64,000 nt of DNA, taken from assembly GCA_040752355.1 (NCBI GenBank), contig JBFMHE010000004.1:120304-184303 (forward strand), written 5' to 3'. The notes below the pieces were generated by a model, which saw only the letters and a list, made by a program, of their open reading frames with translations, ran no database searches and was not told the DNA's origin. This document shows positions 7,879 through 17,512 of the stretch, one piece after another. The stretch comes from Nitrospirota bacterium (GTDB lineage Bacteria > Nitrospirota > Thermodesulfovibrionia > Thermodesulfovibrionales > Dissulfurispiraceae). Numbering within the stretch: the first letter of the stretch is position 1; every line of letters starts with the position of its first letter. Both the position numbers and the translations under genes were made by a program.

Positions 7879-9135
7879 ATGGACAAACTGATTATACGGG
7901 GGGGGAAACCCCTGAAGGGCGAGGTCGCGATCAGCGGGGCGAAGAACGCGGCCCTGCCGATCATCACGGCGGCGATCCTCGCAAAGGGAACGAACAGCAT
8001 CTCCCGCGTCCCCGACCTGCGGGATGTCGCCACGCTCGGGAAGCTCCTCTCCCACATGGGCGCCGGCTATGAGTACAAGAAGGGCGTCGCGACCCTCGAT
8101 ACCGCGAAGCTGACCAAGTTCGAAGCGCCGTACGAGCTGGTGAAGACGATGCGCGCGTCGGTGCTCGTCCTCGGGCCGCTCCTGGCCCGGTACGGCAGGG
8201 CAAAGGTCTCGCTCCCCGGCGGCTGCGCCATAGGCGCCCGCCCCATCAATCTTCACCTCATGGCGCTCGAAAAGATGGGGGCGAAGATCCGGCTCGAGGA
8301 GGGATACGTCATCGCCAAGGCGAGCCGCCTCAAGGGCGCCTCGATCTACTTCGATACCGTAACGGTCACCGGCACGGAAAATATCATGATGGCCGCGGTG
8401 CTCGCGAAGGGGACCACAATCCTCGAGAACGCCGCCCGCGAGCCCGAAGTGACCGACCTCGCGAACTGCCTCATCTCGATGGGCGCCAGGATCAAGGGCG
8501 CCGGCGACAGCATCATCGAGATCGAGGGCGTATCCGAGCTGAGGCCGATCAGCAATTACGAGGTCATTCCCGACCGCATAGAGACCGGGACCTTCATGGC
8601 GATTGCCGGGGCCTGCGGGGGCGATATCCTCCTCAAGAACTGCCGGGCCGAACACCTCGATGCGGTGGTCATGAAGCTGAAAGATACCGGGCTGGCGTTC
8701 AAGGAGACGAAGCGGGGAGTGAGGGTGATCGGCCCTGAGCGCCCCATTGCCCAGGACGTCACGACCATTCCCTACCCGGGATTCCCCACCGATATGCAGG
8801 CCCAGTTCATGGCGCTGATGTCCATAGCGAAGGGCACGAGCGTTATCAAGGAGACCATCTTCGAAAACCGCTTCATGCATGTGGCGGAGCTCCTGAGGAT
8901 GGGGGCCGATATCGCCATCGACGGCGGCACGGCGACCATAAGGGGAGTGGAGGGACTCAAAGGCGCGCCGGTCATGGCGACCGACCTGAGGGCGTCGGCG
9001 TCGCTCATCGTCGCCGCGCTCTGCGCGCGGGGCGAGAGCACTATCCATCGTATCTACCACCTCGACAGGGGCTATGAGCGGATGGACGAGAAACTGAAGA
9101 AGATCGGCGCCGAGGTCGAGCGGGTCACTTCCTGA
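7879..9135 (+). CDS. murA: UDP-N-acetylglucosamine 1-carboxyvinyltransferase
   Basis: MurA transfers enolpyruvate from PEP to UDP-GlcNAc, the first committed step of peptidoglycan synthesis in the cytoplasm. The 418-residue protein has the N-terminal [20 protein letters not shown] segment with the catalytic-site Lys/Asn, and the [14 protein letters not shown] loop whose Cys is the PEP-adduct and fosfomycin target. Length matches the family. It is a monocistronic-looking gene that ends 11 bp inside the convergent mutL stop region. Confidence 0.97.
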   Translation: MDKLIIRGGKPLKGEVAISGAKNAALPIITAAILAKGTNSISRVPDLRDVATLGKLLSHMGAGYEYKKGVATLDTAKLTKFEAPYELVKTMRASVLVLGPLLARYGRAKVSLPGGCAIGARPINLHLMALEKMGAKIRLEEGYVIAKASRLKGASIYFDTVTVTGTENIMMAAVLAKGTTILENAAREPEVTDLANCLISMGARIKGAGDSIIEIEGVSELRPISNYEVIPDRIETGTFMAIAGACGGDILLKNCRAEHLDAVVMKLKDTGLAFKETKRGVRVIGPERPIAQDVTTIPYPGFPTDMQAQFMALMSIAKGTSVIKETIFENRFMHVAELLRMGADIAIDGGTATIRGVEGLKGAPVMATDLRASASLIVAALCARGESTIHRIYHLDRGYERMDEKLKKIGAEVERVTS

Positions 9136-10894
9136 ACATCCTTCTCAGCTCGGCCGAAGAAATGACGACCCTCGTGGGCCGTCCATGGGGACAGGTATGC
9201 GGGTTATCCGCGGCATCGAGGTCTTGCAGCAAGCGCGCAAGCCGTGCGCCGTCGGGCGCCTCCTTGCCCCTGATCGAGGTGTGGCAGGCTAACCGGGCGG
9301 CGAGCGCCTTCCGCACCGCGTCGAGAGGATCGATATCCTCACCCTTTTCTCCGGAGAGAGAGCCGGGCTCCTTCTCGATCAATGCCGCAGCGATATCTCC
9401 GATCAAAGCGTCCAAATCCGCGTCCCTGAGCACTTCCGGCAGGCTCCGCACAATGATCGTGTTGCGGCCGAAGTCGTCGAGGTCGAGCCCGAGCTCCCGG
9501 AGCAGCTCCCGGTGCTCCAGCACTACGCGGCACTCTCCGCTCTGGAGGGCTACCTGCCGGGGAAAAAGCAGCGGCAGGGAATGGCCCGCCATCCTCTTGA
9601 GAAAGCGCTCATAGTTGACCCGTTCATGGGCGGCATGGTAATCGACGACCGTGAGTCCCTCCCTGCCTGCCAGAGCGACAAGCGTATCGCCGAGATAGAG
9701 GAAGGAAGGAAGCGGCGCAGCGTCTGCAACATAGAACGACGGCTCTTCGGAGACCGACTGAGCTGAGGCCGGTGGAGAGGCCTCGATAGGCTCCTGGCGG
9801 TACGCCGGCCTGCCGGCGCCCGCGATATCACCAGTGGCAGTACCATTGGAGCAATCCTCCCTCTGCATCGGGATGCGCTCCCCGGCCTGTCCTATCCCTA
9901 TCGCCGCCCGCACCGTCTGATACACCACGTTGAAAATGCCGCTCTTGTTCTCGAAGCGCACCTCGCGCTTCGCCGGATGGACATTGAAATCGACGACAGC
10001 GGGATCGACCTCGAGAAAAAGGAAGAACGCGGGATGCTTCTCTTTCGGGATCGCCTCGCCGTACGCCCGGTAAACGGCGGAGGTGACCGCCTGATCTTTG
10101 ATCGGCCGCCGGTTTACGAAGAGATACTGGCTGCTCTTATTGCTCTTCAGGGCGGCAGGAGCACTGACAAAGGCCCTCACCCGCACCTGCTCGTGAAGGC
10201 GCTCCGCCTCGGCGAGACTGTCGAGGAGCTCTTTACCGAATATCTGGAGGAGCCGCTCCCGCAGCGACGAGGCGGCGGGAAGCTGCAGCACCTCGCTACC
10301 CTCCATGCGGAGGATAAAGCCGACCGCGTGGTGCGCGATCGCCGCCCTGGTCACCGTATCGATGATATGGAAACGCTCCGTGGTGTCCGATTTGAGAAAT
10401 TTGCGGCGGGCAGGCGTATTGAAGAAGAGGTCCTTCACCTCGACCGTGGCGCCTGATGCAGGACAGTCCCTCATCGCGCCGAGCTCTCCGCCGGCGCTTT
10501 CGATGCAGACACCGGCGCCGTCCGCGCTCCTCCTGGTCCCGGTGACCAGCCTCATCCGCGAGACCGAGGCGATGGACGAGAGCGCCTCGCCGCGGAACCC
10601 CATCGTGGCCAGGGCGAAGAGATCGTCCTCGGAGCGTATCTTGCTCGTCGCGTACCGCTCGAAGGCGAGCAGCGCGTCCTCGCGGTCCATGCCCGCCCCG
10701 TTGTCGGCGACCTTGATCATCCCTCTGCCGGCGCGCGTGATATCGACCGAGATCCTGGTACTGCCGGCATCGATCGCATTCTCGACGAGCTCCTTGACGA
10801 CCGACGCAGGCCGCTCGACGACTTCGCCGGCAGCTATTTTATTGCGGAGATGCTCCGGAAGAACGGCTATCGTGCCCATGCAGTATTTTACCAT
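9125..10894 (-). CDS. mutL: DNA mismatch repair protein MutL
   Basis: The N-terminal half is a GHKL ATPase: ENAIDAG, DNGAGMD, YATSKI and [10 protein letters not shown] motifs. The C-terminal half has [12 protein letters not shown], which fits the metal-binding endonuclease pattern DxHAx2Ex4E with Tyr for the usual Gln, plus CPHGRPT and the terminal FRK. This suggests a nicking MutL, as expected in organisms without MutH. In-frame starts are ATG 10894 and ATG 10879 ([20 protein letters not shown]); the second gives the usual N-terminus. It overlaps murA tail to tail by 11 bp. No mutS is adjacent. Confidence 0.95.
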   Translation of the reverse strand: MVKYCMGTIAVLPEHLRNKIAAGEVVERPASVVKELVENAIDAGSTRISVDITRAGRGMIKVADNGAGMDREDALLAFERYATSKIRSEDDLFALATMGFRGEALSSIASVSRMRLVTGTRRSADGAGVCIESAGGELGAMRDCPASGATVEVKDLFFNTPARRKFLKSDTTERFHIIDTVTRAAIAHHAVGFILRMEGSEVLQLPAASSLRERLLQIFGKELLDSLAEAERLHEQVRVRAFVSAPAALKSNKSSQYLFVNRRPIKDQAVTSAVYRAYGEAIPKEKHPAFFLFLEVDPAVVDFNVHPAKREVRFENKSGIFNVVYQTVRAAIGIGQAGERIPMQREDCSNGTATGDIAGAGRPAYRQEPIEASPPASAQSVSEEPSFYVADAAPLPSFLYLGDTLVALAGREGLTVVDYHAAHERVNYERFLKRMAGHSLPLLFPRQVALQSGECRVVLEHRELLRELGLDLDDFGRNTIIVRSLPEVLRDADLDALIGDIAAALIEKEPGSLSGEKGEDIDPLDAVRKALAARLACHTSIRGKEAPDGARLARLLQDLDAADNPHTCPHGRPTRVVISSAELRRMFRK

Positions 10895-11034
10895 AGAGCA
10901 CGGACGCCACCCCGCCGGGAACGCCCTGTCATGAGTACATTGACACCCTTCCTTTCAGGCGATAGAATGTGCATAGTGCTTGCAGTTATCCTGGAAAACG
11001 GTTCGAAATCCGAATGGAGCGCAAGGAGGCGGGA

Positions 11035-11538
11035 ATGATCTCTCTCGTGGTGAACGGGACGAAGCACACGGTGGACGTTGATCCCGAAACGCCGCTGCTC
11101 TGGGTACTCAGGGAGCACCTGGGGCTTACCGGGACCAAATACGGCTGCGGGATCGCCCGGTGCGGCGCCTGTACGGTCCATATCGACGGCAAGCCCGAAC
11201 GGTCATGCCGGATACCGGTCAAAGAGGCTACCGGGAAAAAGATCACCACCATCGAAGGCATTTCCGAGTCGCACCCGGTGGTCAGGGCATGGATCAACGA
11301 CGATGTCCCTCAATGCGGCTACTGCCAGTCCGGGCAGGTGATGGCCGCCGTGGCCCTGCTCGAAGCGAATCCCCGGCCCACCAACAGCGATATCGACACC
11401 GCCATGTCGGGCATACTCTGCCGCTGCGGGACCTACCAGCGGATCCGCCGCGCCATACACCAGGCTGCAAAGGCTTCGAAGGGGGCGCCAAAAGCGATGG
11501 CCCGCGCCAGAGCCGAGGCTAAGAGAGGTAAGCGATGA
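11035..11538 (+). CDS. Molybdenum hydroxylase, [2Fe-2S] subunit (IorA/CoxS type)
   Basis: The 167-residue protein carries two [2Fe-2S] clusters: a plant-type ferredoxin site (CGIARCGAC with a later Cys) and the xanthine-oxidase-family site CGYCQSGQ plus CRCGTY. It transfers electrons from the molybdenum subunit encoded immediately downstream. ATG 11035 follows a strong AAGGAGG site; an upstream ATG at 10969 adds 22 unrelated residues. The C-terminal tail is Lys/Arg-rich. No FAD subunit gene is present, as in IorAB-type two-subunit enzymes. Confidence 0.92.
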   Translation: MISLVVNGTKHTVDVDPETPLLWVLREHLGLTGTKYGCGIARCGACTVHIDGKPERSCRIPVKEATGKKITTIEGISESHPVVRAWINDDVPQCGYCQSGQVMAAVALLEANPRPTNSDIDTAMSGILCRCGTYQRIRRAIHQAAKASKGAPKAMARARAEAKRGKR

Positions 11539-13712
11539 GCGATACCGTTACCATAAGCCGGCGCGACTTTCTCAGGATCGGGGCCGCTGTCGGCGGCGGG
11601 CTGCTCCTCGGCTTCTCGCTCCCCTCCCGCACCGAGGCCGGCGCAGCAGCATCTTCCGGGAAGACTTTTGTACCGAACGCCTTTATCCGCATCGGCAGCG
11701 ATGAGACGGTGACCATTATCGTCAACCACTCCGAAATGGGACAGGGGGTGTACACCTCTCTGCCGATGCTGGTGGCAGAGGAGCTGGAGTGCGACTGGAA
11801 AAAGGTCCGCATCGAGCCCGCACCCGTGGACCCTGCTTACAACCATACCGCCTTCGGCATCCAGATGACCGGGGGGAGCACGAGTATCTGGAGCGAGTGG
11901 GACCGGCTGCGCACCGCAGGGGCCGTGGCGCGGACCATGCTCATTGCCGCCGCAGCCCGGATGTGGAAGGTCTCTCCCGCCAGCTGCCGTGCGCGGAGGG
12001 GCTTTGTCGTCCATGCGCCGACAGGCCGGAGATTCTCGTACGGGACGTTGGCTGAGCCGGCTGCAGGAATGACCCCGCCCCAGAAGGCAGCCCTGAAAGA
12101 CCCGAAAAACTTCAGGCTCATCGGCAGGCCTGCCAAGCGTCTCGATACCCCGGACAAGGCTGCCGGCAGGGCGGTTTTCGGCATCGATGTAACAATCCCC
12201 GGGATGCTCACCGCCGTAATCGCCCGCCCCCCTGTCTTCGGCGGTACGGTAAAAAGTCTCGACAGCGAAAAAGCGAAAGCGGTACGCGGCGTAAAGGAGG
12301 TGGTGCAGATACCGTCGGGCGTAGCGGTAGTCGCGGCGGATTTCTGGTCCGCGCTCCAGGGGCGCGATGCCCTGGCTATCGCCTGGAACGAGGGCAGCGG
12401 AGCAGGCGTATCTACCGAAGCGCTGCGCGCAGAGTATGCCGAAACGGCAAAGACGCCGGGGTTGGCGGCAAAGAAGGAGGGCGACCCCGAACAGGCGCTC
12501 GCAAAGGCCGCCACGGTGCTGCGGGCCGAGTACGAAGTGCCGTATCTCGCCCATGCTCCCATGGAGACGCTGAACTGCGTCGTCGACCTGCGCGACGACC
12601 GCTGCGAGCTATGGACCGGCACCCAGTTCCAGACCGCAGACCGGGATGCCGCTGCGCGGATAGCGGGGCTCAAGCCCGAGCAGGTGATGCTCCATACTAC
12701 GCTTCTGGGAGGCGGCTTCGGCAGGAGGGCGACGCCCAGCTCCGACTTCGTGAGCGAGGCGGTGCATGTCGCAAAGGCGGTGAAGAAGCCGGTCAAAGTG
12801 GTCTGGACGCGCGAGGACGATATCAAGGGCGGCTACTATCGTCCGTTGTGGTACGACAGGATTGCCGCAGGGATCGATAAAAAGGGAGCTCTCGTCGCCT
12901 GGCATCATACAATCGTGGGACAATCCATTGCAGCGGGAACGCCTTTCGAGCAGGGGATGGTCAAGAACGGCATAGACGGAACTTCCGTTGAAGGGGCCCA
13001 TGACATGCCCTACCCGGTCCCCGCTATCCTCGTCGACCTGCACAGTCCCCGTCTCGGCGTGCCGGTGCTCTGGTGGCGCTCTGTCGGCCACTCCCATACG
13101 GGCTTCGTGGTCGAGAGCTTCATCGACGAGGCTGCCCACGCTGCAGGCAAAGACCCTTTCGAGTTCAGGAGGGCGCTGCTCGGCAAACACCCGCGGCTGA
13201 AAGGCGTTCTCGAGCTCGCGGCGCAGAAGGCGGGCTGGGGCGCGCCGCTGCCCAAGGGCCGCGGACTCGGCATTGCCGCTGTCGAATCGTTCGGCAGCTT
13301 CATCGCCCAGGTTGCCGAGGCCTCGGTCAGCCCGGCAGGGGAGATACGCGTGCACAGGGTCGTCTGCGCCGTCGACTGCGGCAGAACGGTGAATCCCGAC
13401 ACCATCGAGGCCCAGATGGAGTCTGCCATAGTTTTCGGGCTCTCGGCGGCTCTGCACGGCGCCATCACCCTGAAGGACGGACGGGTGGAGCAGAGCAACT
13501 TCCACGACTATCCGCTGCTGCGCATGGACGAGATGCCGAAGGTCGTCGTGCATATCGTGCGGAGCAAGGAAAAGCCGGGCGGCATCGGCGAGCCGGGAGT
13601 GCCCCCGATAGCGCCGGCGGTGGCAAACGCAGTCTTTGCCGCGACAGGAGCGCGGGTGCGCCGCCTGCCCATGAGGCCGGAGGTCGTTAAAGCGGCGATG
13701 AAACAAACATGA
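11535..13712 (+). CDS. Tat-exported molybdenum hydroxylase large subunit (IorB-like)
   Basis: The 725-residue protein starts with a twin-arginine signal ([19 protein letters not shown]), so the holoenzyme should be exported folded. The body is the two-domain molybdopterin-cytosine-dinucleotide-binding fold of isoquinoline 1-oxidoreductase beta/aldehyde oxidases: [23 protein letters not shown], and the C-terminal [13 protein letters not shown] whose Glu is the likely catalytic base. The start overlaps the iron-sulfur subunit stop (ATGA). The substrate (an aldehyde or N-heterocycle) cannot be told from sequence. With no FAD subunit, electrons probably go to a cytochrome or quinone. Confidence 0.9.
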   Translation: MSDTVTISRRDFLRIGAAVGGGLLLGFSLPSRTEAGAAASSGKTFVPNAFIRIGSDETVTIIVNHSEMGQGVYTSLPMLVAEELECDWKKVRIEPAPVDPAYNHTAFGIQMTGGSTSIWSEWDRLRTAGAVARTMLIAAAARMWKVSPASCRARRGFVVHAPTGRRFSYGTLAEPAAGMTPPQKAALKDPKNFRLIGRPAKRLDTPDKAAGRAVFGIDVTIPGMLTAVIARPPVFGGTVKSLDSEKAKAVRGVKEVVQIPSGVAVVAADFWSALQGRDALAIAWNEGSGAGVSTEALRAEYAETAKTPGLAAKKEGDPEQALAKAATVLRAEYEVPYLAHAPMETLNCVVDLRDDRCELWTGTQFQTADRDAAARIAGLKPEQVMLHTTLLGGGFGRRATPSSDFVSEAVHVAKAVKKPVKVVWTREDDIKGGYYRPLWYDRIAAGIDKKGALVAWHHTIVGQSIAAGTPFEQGMVKNGIDGTSVEGAHDMPYPVPAILVDLHSPRLGVPVLWWRSVGHSHTGFVVESFIDEAAHAAGKDPFEFRRALLGKHPRLKGVLELAAQKAGWGAPLPKGRGLGIAAVESFGSFIAQVAEASVSPAGEIRVHRVVCAVDCGRTVNPDTIEAQMESAIVFGLSAALHGAITLKDGRVEQSNFHDYPLLRMDEMPKVVVHIVRSKEKPGGIGEPGVPPIAPAVANAVFAATGARVRRLPMRPEVVKAAMKQT

Positions 13713-13760
13713 CGAGCTACGAAAACAGAACAGCAACGACATGGAGATACAGGGGTGGTC

Positions 13761-13931
13761 AGAGGCGGGGAGGGTAAATTTCGAATCTTTCAAAGCGATG
13801 GGATACCATCACTGGCTTGGAAGGTTTATTGCTAAAGATGCAGAGGTGGTTTTCCAGTAAGGCTATAATCGTGGTTAGCTAATACTTCAAGGTATCGCTG
13901 GAAAGCTCCGAAATTTACCCTCCCCGCCTCT
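13761..13931. mobile_element. 171-bp MITE-like element with 23-bp perfect terminal inverted repeats
   Basis: The first 23 bases (13761-13783, AGAGGCGGGGAGGGTAAATT then TCG) are the exact reverse complement of 13909-13931. Homology continues inward: CTTTC, AGCGAT and ATACC on the left match CTTTC and AGCGATACC on the complemented right arm, so each imperfect arm is about 45 bp. No coding frame inside. Size, symmetry and position between two genes fit a non-autonomous miniature transposon; a long structured RNA between operon halves is an alternative. I see no clear target-site duplication. Confidence 0.7.
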
Positions 13932-13952
13932 TTCACTATGCAAACGATAGCC

Positions 13953-14007
13953 GAGGGGAGGCAGAAGGGACCTCCGCTATTCGCTCCAGTCCCTTCTGCC
14001 TCCCCTC
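13953..14007. repeat. 19-bp perfect inverted repeat, 17-nt loop
   Basis: GAGGGGAGGCAGAAGGGAC (13953-13971) is exactly complemented by 13989-14007. A strong hairpin 48 bp before xdhC, without an adjacent T-run. It could end transcription of the hydroxylase genes imperfectly, or act in the xdhC leader. Confidence 0.7.
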
Positions 14008-14055
14008 ACGACCACGTTCAACATTCTGTTTTGTTATAGTAGAGAGGGAGTCGTT

Positions 14056-14937
14056 ATGGACATCTATGAAGAGATAGTGAGGCTCAGGCGGGACGACCGG
14101 CCTTCGGCCCTTGCGACCATCGTCGAGTGCGTCGGCTCGTCGCCGCAGAAGCAGGGCGCAAAGATGCTCGTCAGGGACGACGGCTCGATCATGGGCACCC
14201 TGGGCGGCGGCTGCATCGAGGCGGAAGTCATTCAGGCGGCATTGATGGCGCTGGCAGACGGCTCGCCGAGGACGGTCGCTTTCGATCTCACCGAGAAGAG
14301 CGGCGGTCTCGTCTGCGGCGGCACTATCCTCGTCTACATCGAGCCGGTCATTCCCGAACCGCACCTCGTCATTCTCGGGGCAGGGCATGTCGGCAAGGCG
14401 CTTTCCCACCTCGCGCGCTTTGCGGGCTTCAGGACTACGGTCGTCGACGACCGGGAAGAGTATGCGAACCGTGAGCGGCTCCCCGATGCGCATGCCGTCG
14501 TCGTCAGCGACTTCGGAACGGTATTTTCGCAGCTGCTCGTCGACCGCTCCGCCTTCATCGTGATCGCCACGCGCGGACATCTCCACGATATCGATGCGGT
14601 GAAGGCGTCGCTCGGGACCGAGGCAGGCTATATCGGGCTCCTCGGCAGCAAGCGGAAGCGGGCGCTCCTCTTCAAGACCCTCGACGAGGCGGGATTCGGG
14701 CCCGAACAGCGTGACCGTGTCGTTATTCCCGTCGGACTTCCCATCGGCTCGACGACGCCCGAGGAGATCGCCGTCAGCATCATGGCACAGATAATCCAGA
14801 AGAGAAGAGAGACCAGGAGGGAGCATGCACCGGCAGGTGGCAGCCGTTCTTCTTGCAGCAGGCTCATCCACGAGGATGGGACAGGCGAAGCAGCTCATGC
14901 CGCTGCAAGGGAAACCGATTATCCGGCGGTGTCTTGA
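14056..14937 (+). CDS. xdhC: XdhC/CoxI-family molybdenum cofactor chaperone
   Basis: XdhC-type proteins bind, protect and help sulfurate the cofactor of molybdenum hydroxylases. Residues 1-95 show the N-terminal domain (ALATIVECVGSSPQKQGAKM, GTLGGGCIE); residues 105-245 form the C-terminal Rossmann domain (HLVILGAGHVGKAL, ATRGHLHD, YIGLLGSKRK, GLPIGSTTPEEIAVSI). Conserved sequence ends at about residue 256, at the start of mocA; the last 38 residues are read in another frame through mocA, giving a 113-bp overlap. That tail is probably a lost stop codon, not a functional extension. Confidence 0.92.
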   Translation: MDIYEEIVRLRRDDRPSALATIVECVGSSPQKQGAKMLVRDDGSIMGTLGGGCIEAEVIQAALMALADGSPRTVAFDLTEKSGGLVCGGTILVYIEPVIPEPHLVILGAGHVGKALSHLARFAGFRTTVVDDREEYANRERLPDAHAVVVSDFGTVFSQLLVDRSAFIVIATRGHLHDIDAVKASLGTEAGYIGLLGSKRKRALLFKTLDEAGFGPEQRDRVVIPVGLPIGSTTPEEIAVSIMAQIIQKRRETRREHAPAGGSRSSCSRLIHEDGTGEAAHAAARETDYPAVS

Positions 14938-15424
14938 TACGCTCCGCGAAGCAGGACTCGAGAGCATCGTCGTCGTGCTCGGCGCGAGGAGCGGGGAGAT
15001 CGCCGGGGTACTCGGCGGCCTTCCGGTGACCATAGTACTCAATGAGCAGCCCGGGAGCGACATGGCCGGCTCGGTCCGCGCAGGCCTCGCCGCGGTAAGC
15101 GATCAGTGCTCGGGAGTGCTCTTGTCGCTGGCGGACCATCCTCTCGTCTCCCCCGCAACCATCCGAACGCTCGTGGCGCGGCATGGCGAACACCCCGGTT
15201 CCATCATCATTCCCGTTCATGAAGAGAGGAGAGGCCACCCGGCGCTCTTTCCGTATCACGCGCTGAAAGAGATATATACAGAGATGACCTTGAGAGATAT
15301 CATTCGTAAGGCCCCCGGAAGAGTGCACTGCGTTGCCGTTCAGGACCCCGGCGTCATCCTCGATATGGACACGAGGGAGGACTATGAGCGGATATGCGCC
15401 CTTGCGCGCGAGGCAGCGCGATGA
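14825..15424 (+). CDS. mocA: Molybdenum cofactor cytidylyltransferase (MocA-like)
   Basis: The 199-residue nucleotidyltransferase has the LLAAGSSTRMGQAKQLMPLQ nucleotide-binding loop and the LLSLADHPLVSPATI metal-binding segment of the MobA-like family. Next to xdhC and a hydroxylase of the MCD-using family, its likely job is converting Mo-molybdopterin to the cytosine dinucleotide form. An AGGAGGGAG site precedes ATG 14825, supporting this start despite the overlap with xdhC. The 3' end overlaps the next gene by ATGA. Confidence 0.9.
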   Translation: MHRQVAAVLLAAGSSTRMGQAKQLMPLQGKPIIRRCLDTLREAGLESIVVVLGARSGEIAGVLGGLPVTIVLNEQPGSDMAGSVRAGLAAVSDQCSGVLLSLADHPLVSPATIRTLVARHGEHPGSIIIPVHEERRGHPALFPYHALKEIYTEMTLRDIIRKAPGRVHCVAVQDPGVILDMDTREDYERICALAREAAR

Positions 15425-16590
15425 GACTCTTCCTCATCGTCTTCTTCGTCGTTTACGGGGGGCTCCATCTCTATGCCTTCTCCAAGGTGAGGGCCGCCGC
15501 TGTCCTGAATGTGTTCGGCGCCGCTGCCCTTGCACTCTTCATGCTGGTCATGACCGCTGCCCCGGTCATCATCCGTGTCTCGGAAAACCATGGATACGAG
15601 ACCTTCGCGCGCATAATGGCACATGTCGGCTATACCTGGATGGGGGTGCTCTTCCTCTTCTGTTCGGTATCGGCGGCGATCGATCTCTACCGGCTGGTCA
15701 TCCATGCGGAAGAGCTCATCATGAGGAAGAACCTCTCGCTGCTCATCCCTTCGGCAAGGGTCGCGCTCGTCGTGCCGCTGTCGCTCTCGCTGCTGATCGC
15801 CCTTTACGGTTATTTCGAAGCGAAAGATATCCGCGCCGAGCGTCTGGTCATTACCACCCCAAAGCTCCCCCCGGGAGTCGAAAAGCTCACCATTGTCCAG
15901 ATTTCTGATGTCCACCTCGGGCTTGTCGTCAGGGAGGAGCGGCTGAAAAAAATACTCGCCCTCGTGAAAGAGGCAGACCCCGACATCTTCGTATCGACCG
16001 GGGACCTCGTGGACGGCCAACTCGCGCGGCTCAACGGTCTCGCTGAGATGATCGGCGCGGTTACGCCCCGGTACGGCAAGTTCGCCATCCTCGGGAACCA
16101 CGAGTATTACGCAGGTCTCGACCAGGCGATCGCTTTTACCGAGCGGGCGGGATTCACCCTGCTGAGAGGAGAGGCGGCAGCAGGGGTTATCACTGTTGCA
16201 GGAGTGGACGACAGCGCAGGGAAGGCGTTCAGCGGATACCGTCCCGTTTCGGAGAGCGGCCTCCTGGCCGGGCTCCCCCGGGACAGGTTCACCCTCTTTC
16301 TCAAACACCGGCCCGTCCTGGACAAAGAGAGCAGAGGGCTGTTCGACCTGCAGCTCTCGGGCCACGTCCATAAGGGGCAGATATTTCCTTTCAGTATCCT
16401 GACCTATTTGTACTACCCGGTCCATAGCGGCTATTCTCCGCTGCCGGGCGGCTCCCGCCTCTATGTGAGCAGGGGATCGGGCACCTGGGGCCCGCCGATA
16501 CGGTTCCTTGCGCCGCCGGAGGTGACGATCATCGAGCTGGTATCAGGAAGCGGCACGGAAAGGGGAAAAAAAGGGGCTGTTCCGCCCTGA
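15421..16590 (+). CDS. Membrane-anchored calcineurin-like metallophosphoesterase
   Basis: The first ~135 residues hold about four hydrophobic helices (IVFFVVYGGLHLYAF; AAALALFMLVMTAAPV; WMGVLFLFCSVSAAI; VALVVPLSLSLLIALYGYF). The rest is a metallophosphoesterase with the full metal-binding set SDVHLG, TGDLVDG, GNHEYY and SGHVHKGQ. Similar to the YaeI/YkuE group that acts on membrane-associated pyrophosphate lipids, but the substrate here is unknown. ATG 15421 overlaps the mocA stop by ATGA; an upstream in-frame start at 15394 lies inside mocA. Its role in the molybdenum cluster is unclear. Confidence 0.88.
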   Translation: MRLFLIVFFVVYGGLHLYAFSKVRAAAVLNVFGAAALALFMLVMTAAPVIIRVSENHGYETFARIMAHVGYTWMGVLFLFCSVSAAIDLYRLVIHAEELIMRKNLSLLIPSARVALVVPLSLSLLIALYGYFEAKDIRAERLVITTPKLPPGVEKLTIVQISDVHLGLVVREERLKKILALVKEADPDIFVSTGDLVDGQLARLNGLAEMIGAVTPRYGKFAILGNHEYYAGLDQAIAFTERAGFTLLRGEAAAGVITVAGVDDSAGKAFSGYRPVSESGLLAGLPRDRFTLFLKHRPVLDKESRGLFDLQLSGHVHKGQIFPFSILTYLYYPVHSGYSPLPGGSRLYVSRGSGTWGPPIRFLAPPEVTIIELVSGSGTERGKKGAVPP

Positions 16591-16621
16591 GCTCGTTGAG
16601 CCTGCGGGCAGAACAGCCCCT
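16572..16621 (+). terminator. Hairpin overlapping the phosphoesterase stop codon
   Basis: AGGGGCTGTTCCGCCC (16572-16587) pairs with GGGCAGAACAGCCCCT (16606-16621) with one mismatch; the TGA stop lies in the loop edge. It is a strong stem at the end of the cluster but has no T-run, so termination is likely but not certain. Confidence 0.55.
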
Positions 16622-16716
16622 CGCCTTGGGGAGGCATCCTCTATTTCATCCTGTTCATCCCTGCTGCAGCAGGCCTGACACACATGCCCGATCCGGCGGC
16701 AAGGCCGGCAGTACCA

Positions 16717-16823
16717 TTGACATACCCGGTACAAGGAGGTATAGTTGAGAGGGACGGTTCTTTTTTAACTTCCCCCCCCGCTCGTATGAGCACGTTAAAA
16801 ATCGGACCGTCCCGCTCCCCCCA
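16717..16823 (+). ncRNA. Candidate small RNA: near-consensus promoter followed by a long hairpin
   Basis: TTGACA (16717-16722), a 17-bp spacer, and TATAGT (16740-16745) form a near-ideal sigma-70 promoter. About seven bases after the -10 the sequence GGGACGGTTC begins an imperfect inverted repeat (16751-16772) whose other arm, GTTAAAAATCGGACCGTCCC, ends at 16813. The only reading frame, TTG at 16745 after AAGGAGG, stops after seven codons. The transcript would run toward the convergent 86-codon gene. The GGGACGGTTC core is also the REP-like motif found near the RAYT at 41 kb, so the hairpin may be a repeat that landed by a promoter. Confidence 0.4.
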
Positions 16824-16852
16824 TTTCACCGAGCGGTCCCCGGTACTTTCTA

Positions 16853-17113
16853 TTATTCGATCGTATACTCCTGCCACTCGATCCGGTCAGATGAGACCTC
16901 ATTCATGAGTTGTACGAGGTCGCTCCGCCCGTAGTAGGCAGGCGCTTCCGGGCTGTCCTGGGACACGAGGACAACATGCATACCGGGGAACACCGTGTTC
17001 AGATGCTGCAGCGTCATGCCTGCTTCGAATCTATTGTCGATCACCGACCTTTTCACTGCTGCGATAGCGAAGTGTACTCCCGGTCTCTCGATGACCGCTC
17101 CACGCAACTTCAT
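16853..17113 (-). CDS. Small conserved-looking protein, function unknown
   Basis: An 86-residue soluble protein preceded by an AGGAG site (GGAGGAGCAATG). It contains VHFAIAAVKRSVID, a central FEAGMTLQHLNTVFPGMHVVL and a C-terminal IEWQEYTIE. I believe uncharacterised homologues exist in related anaerobes, but no function is known to me. No cysteines, signal peptide or membrane segment. It stands alone between hairpins on both sides. Confidence 0.7.
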   Translation of the reverse strand: MKLRGAVIERPGVHFAIAAVKRSVIDNRFEAGMTLQHLNTVFPGMHVVLVSQDSPEAPAYYGRSDLVQLMNEVSSDRIEWQEYTIE

Positions 17114-17163
17114 TGCTCCTCCATTCCCGCTCTTTGCCCCGTATGCCCTGCAAGGGGGGTAGC

Positions 17164-17262
17164 GCAGGCCTGCTCACTGAGATGCGGCAACCTCAAGGAC
17201 GAATAATCGTCGCTGCGGCACCTGAGTCTCCCCCCTCTCGACATCTTCGAGAGCAGGCCTGC
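17164..17262. repeat. 12-bp inverted repeats around a 75-bp spacer
   Basis: GCAGGCCTGCTC (17164-17175) is exactly complemented by GAGCAGGCCTGC (17251-17262). GCAGGCCTGC is itself a palindrome. The intervening 75 bp and the rest of 17114-17451 show no convincing gene on either strand. Confidence 0.5.
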
Positions 17263-17451
17263 ATTACCGGAGGAGACCGCCTGCTGCAGACAGTCTCCGG
17301 GCACACCGGCACCTTTTCAAAAAAGGTCCTCCCGTTTAACGGGGCTGCGGCTGTACTGCTGGAGTATTTGCAAGGAAGATGCCAGGGATAGGCTAAATAG
17401 TTATGAATTGTTTTATTAATGATTTTAACTGTTATTACCGCAAACGACTAT

Positions 17452-17503
17452 CCCCGGCTATACAGAAAGTGTATAGTGCTATACACTTTCTGTATAGCCG
17501 GGG
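17452..17503. terminator. Perfect 25-bp inverted repeat, 2-nt centre, end of the RiPP-like operon
   Basis: CCCCGGCTATACAGAAAGTG then TATAG (17452-17476) is exactly complemented by 17479-17503. It begins 9 bp after the stop codon of the sigma-54 regulator and is probably its transcription terminator. There is no T-run; the bases beyond it on the minus strand are ATAGTCGTTTGCGG. A regulator binding site or a mobile palindrome is possible. Confidence 0.55.
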
Positions 17504-17512
17504 AAGGAGGTG

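Noticed and set aside
16641..16877. 78-codon minus-strand frame
   Set aside because: No ribosome-binding site, runs through a hairpin and a promoter-like region, and overlaps the end of the better-supported 86-codon gene.
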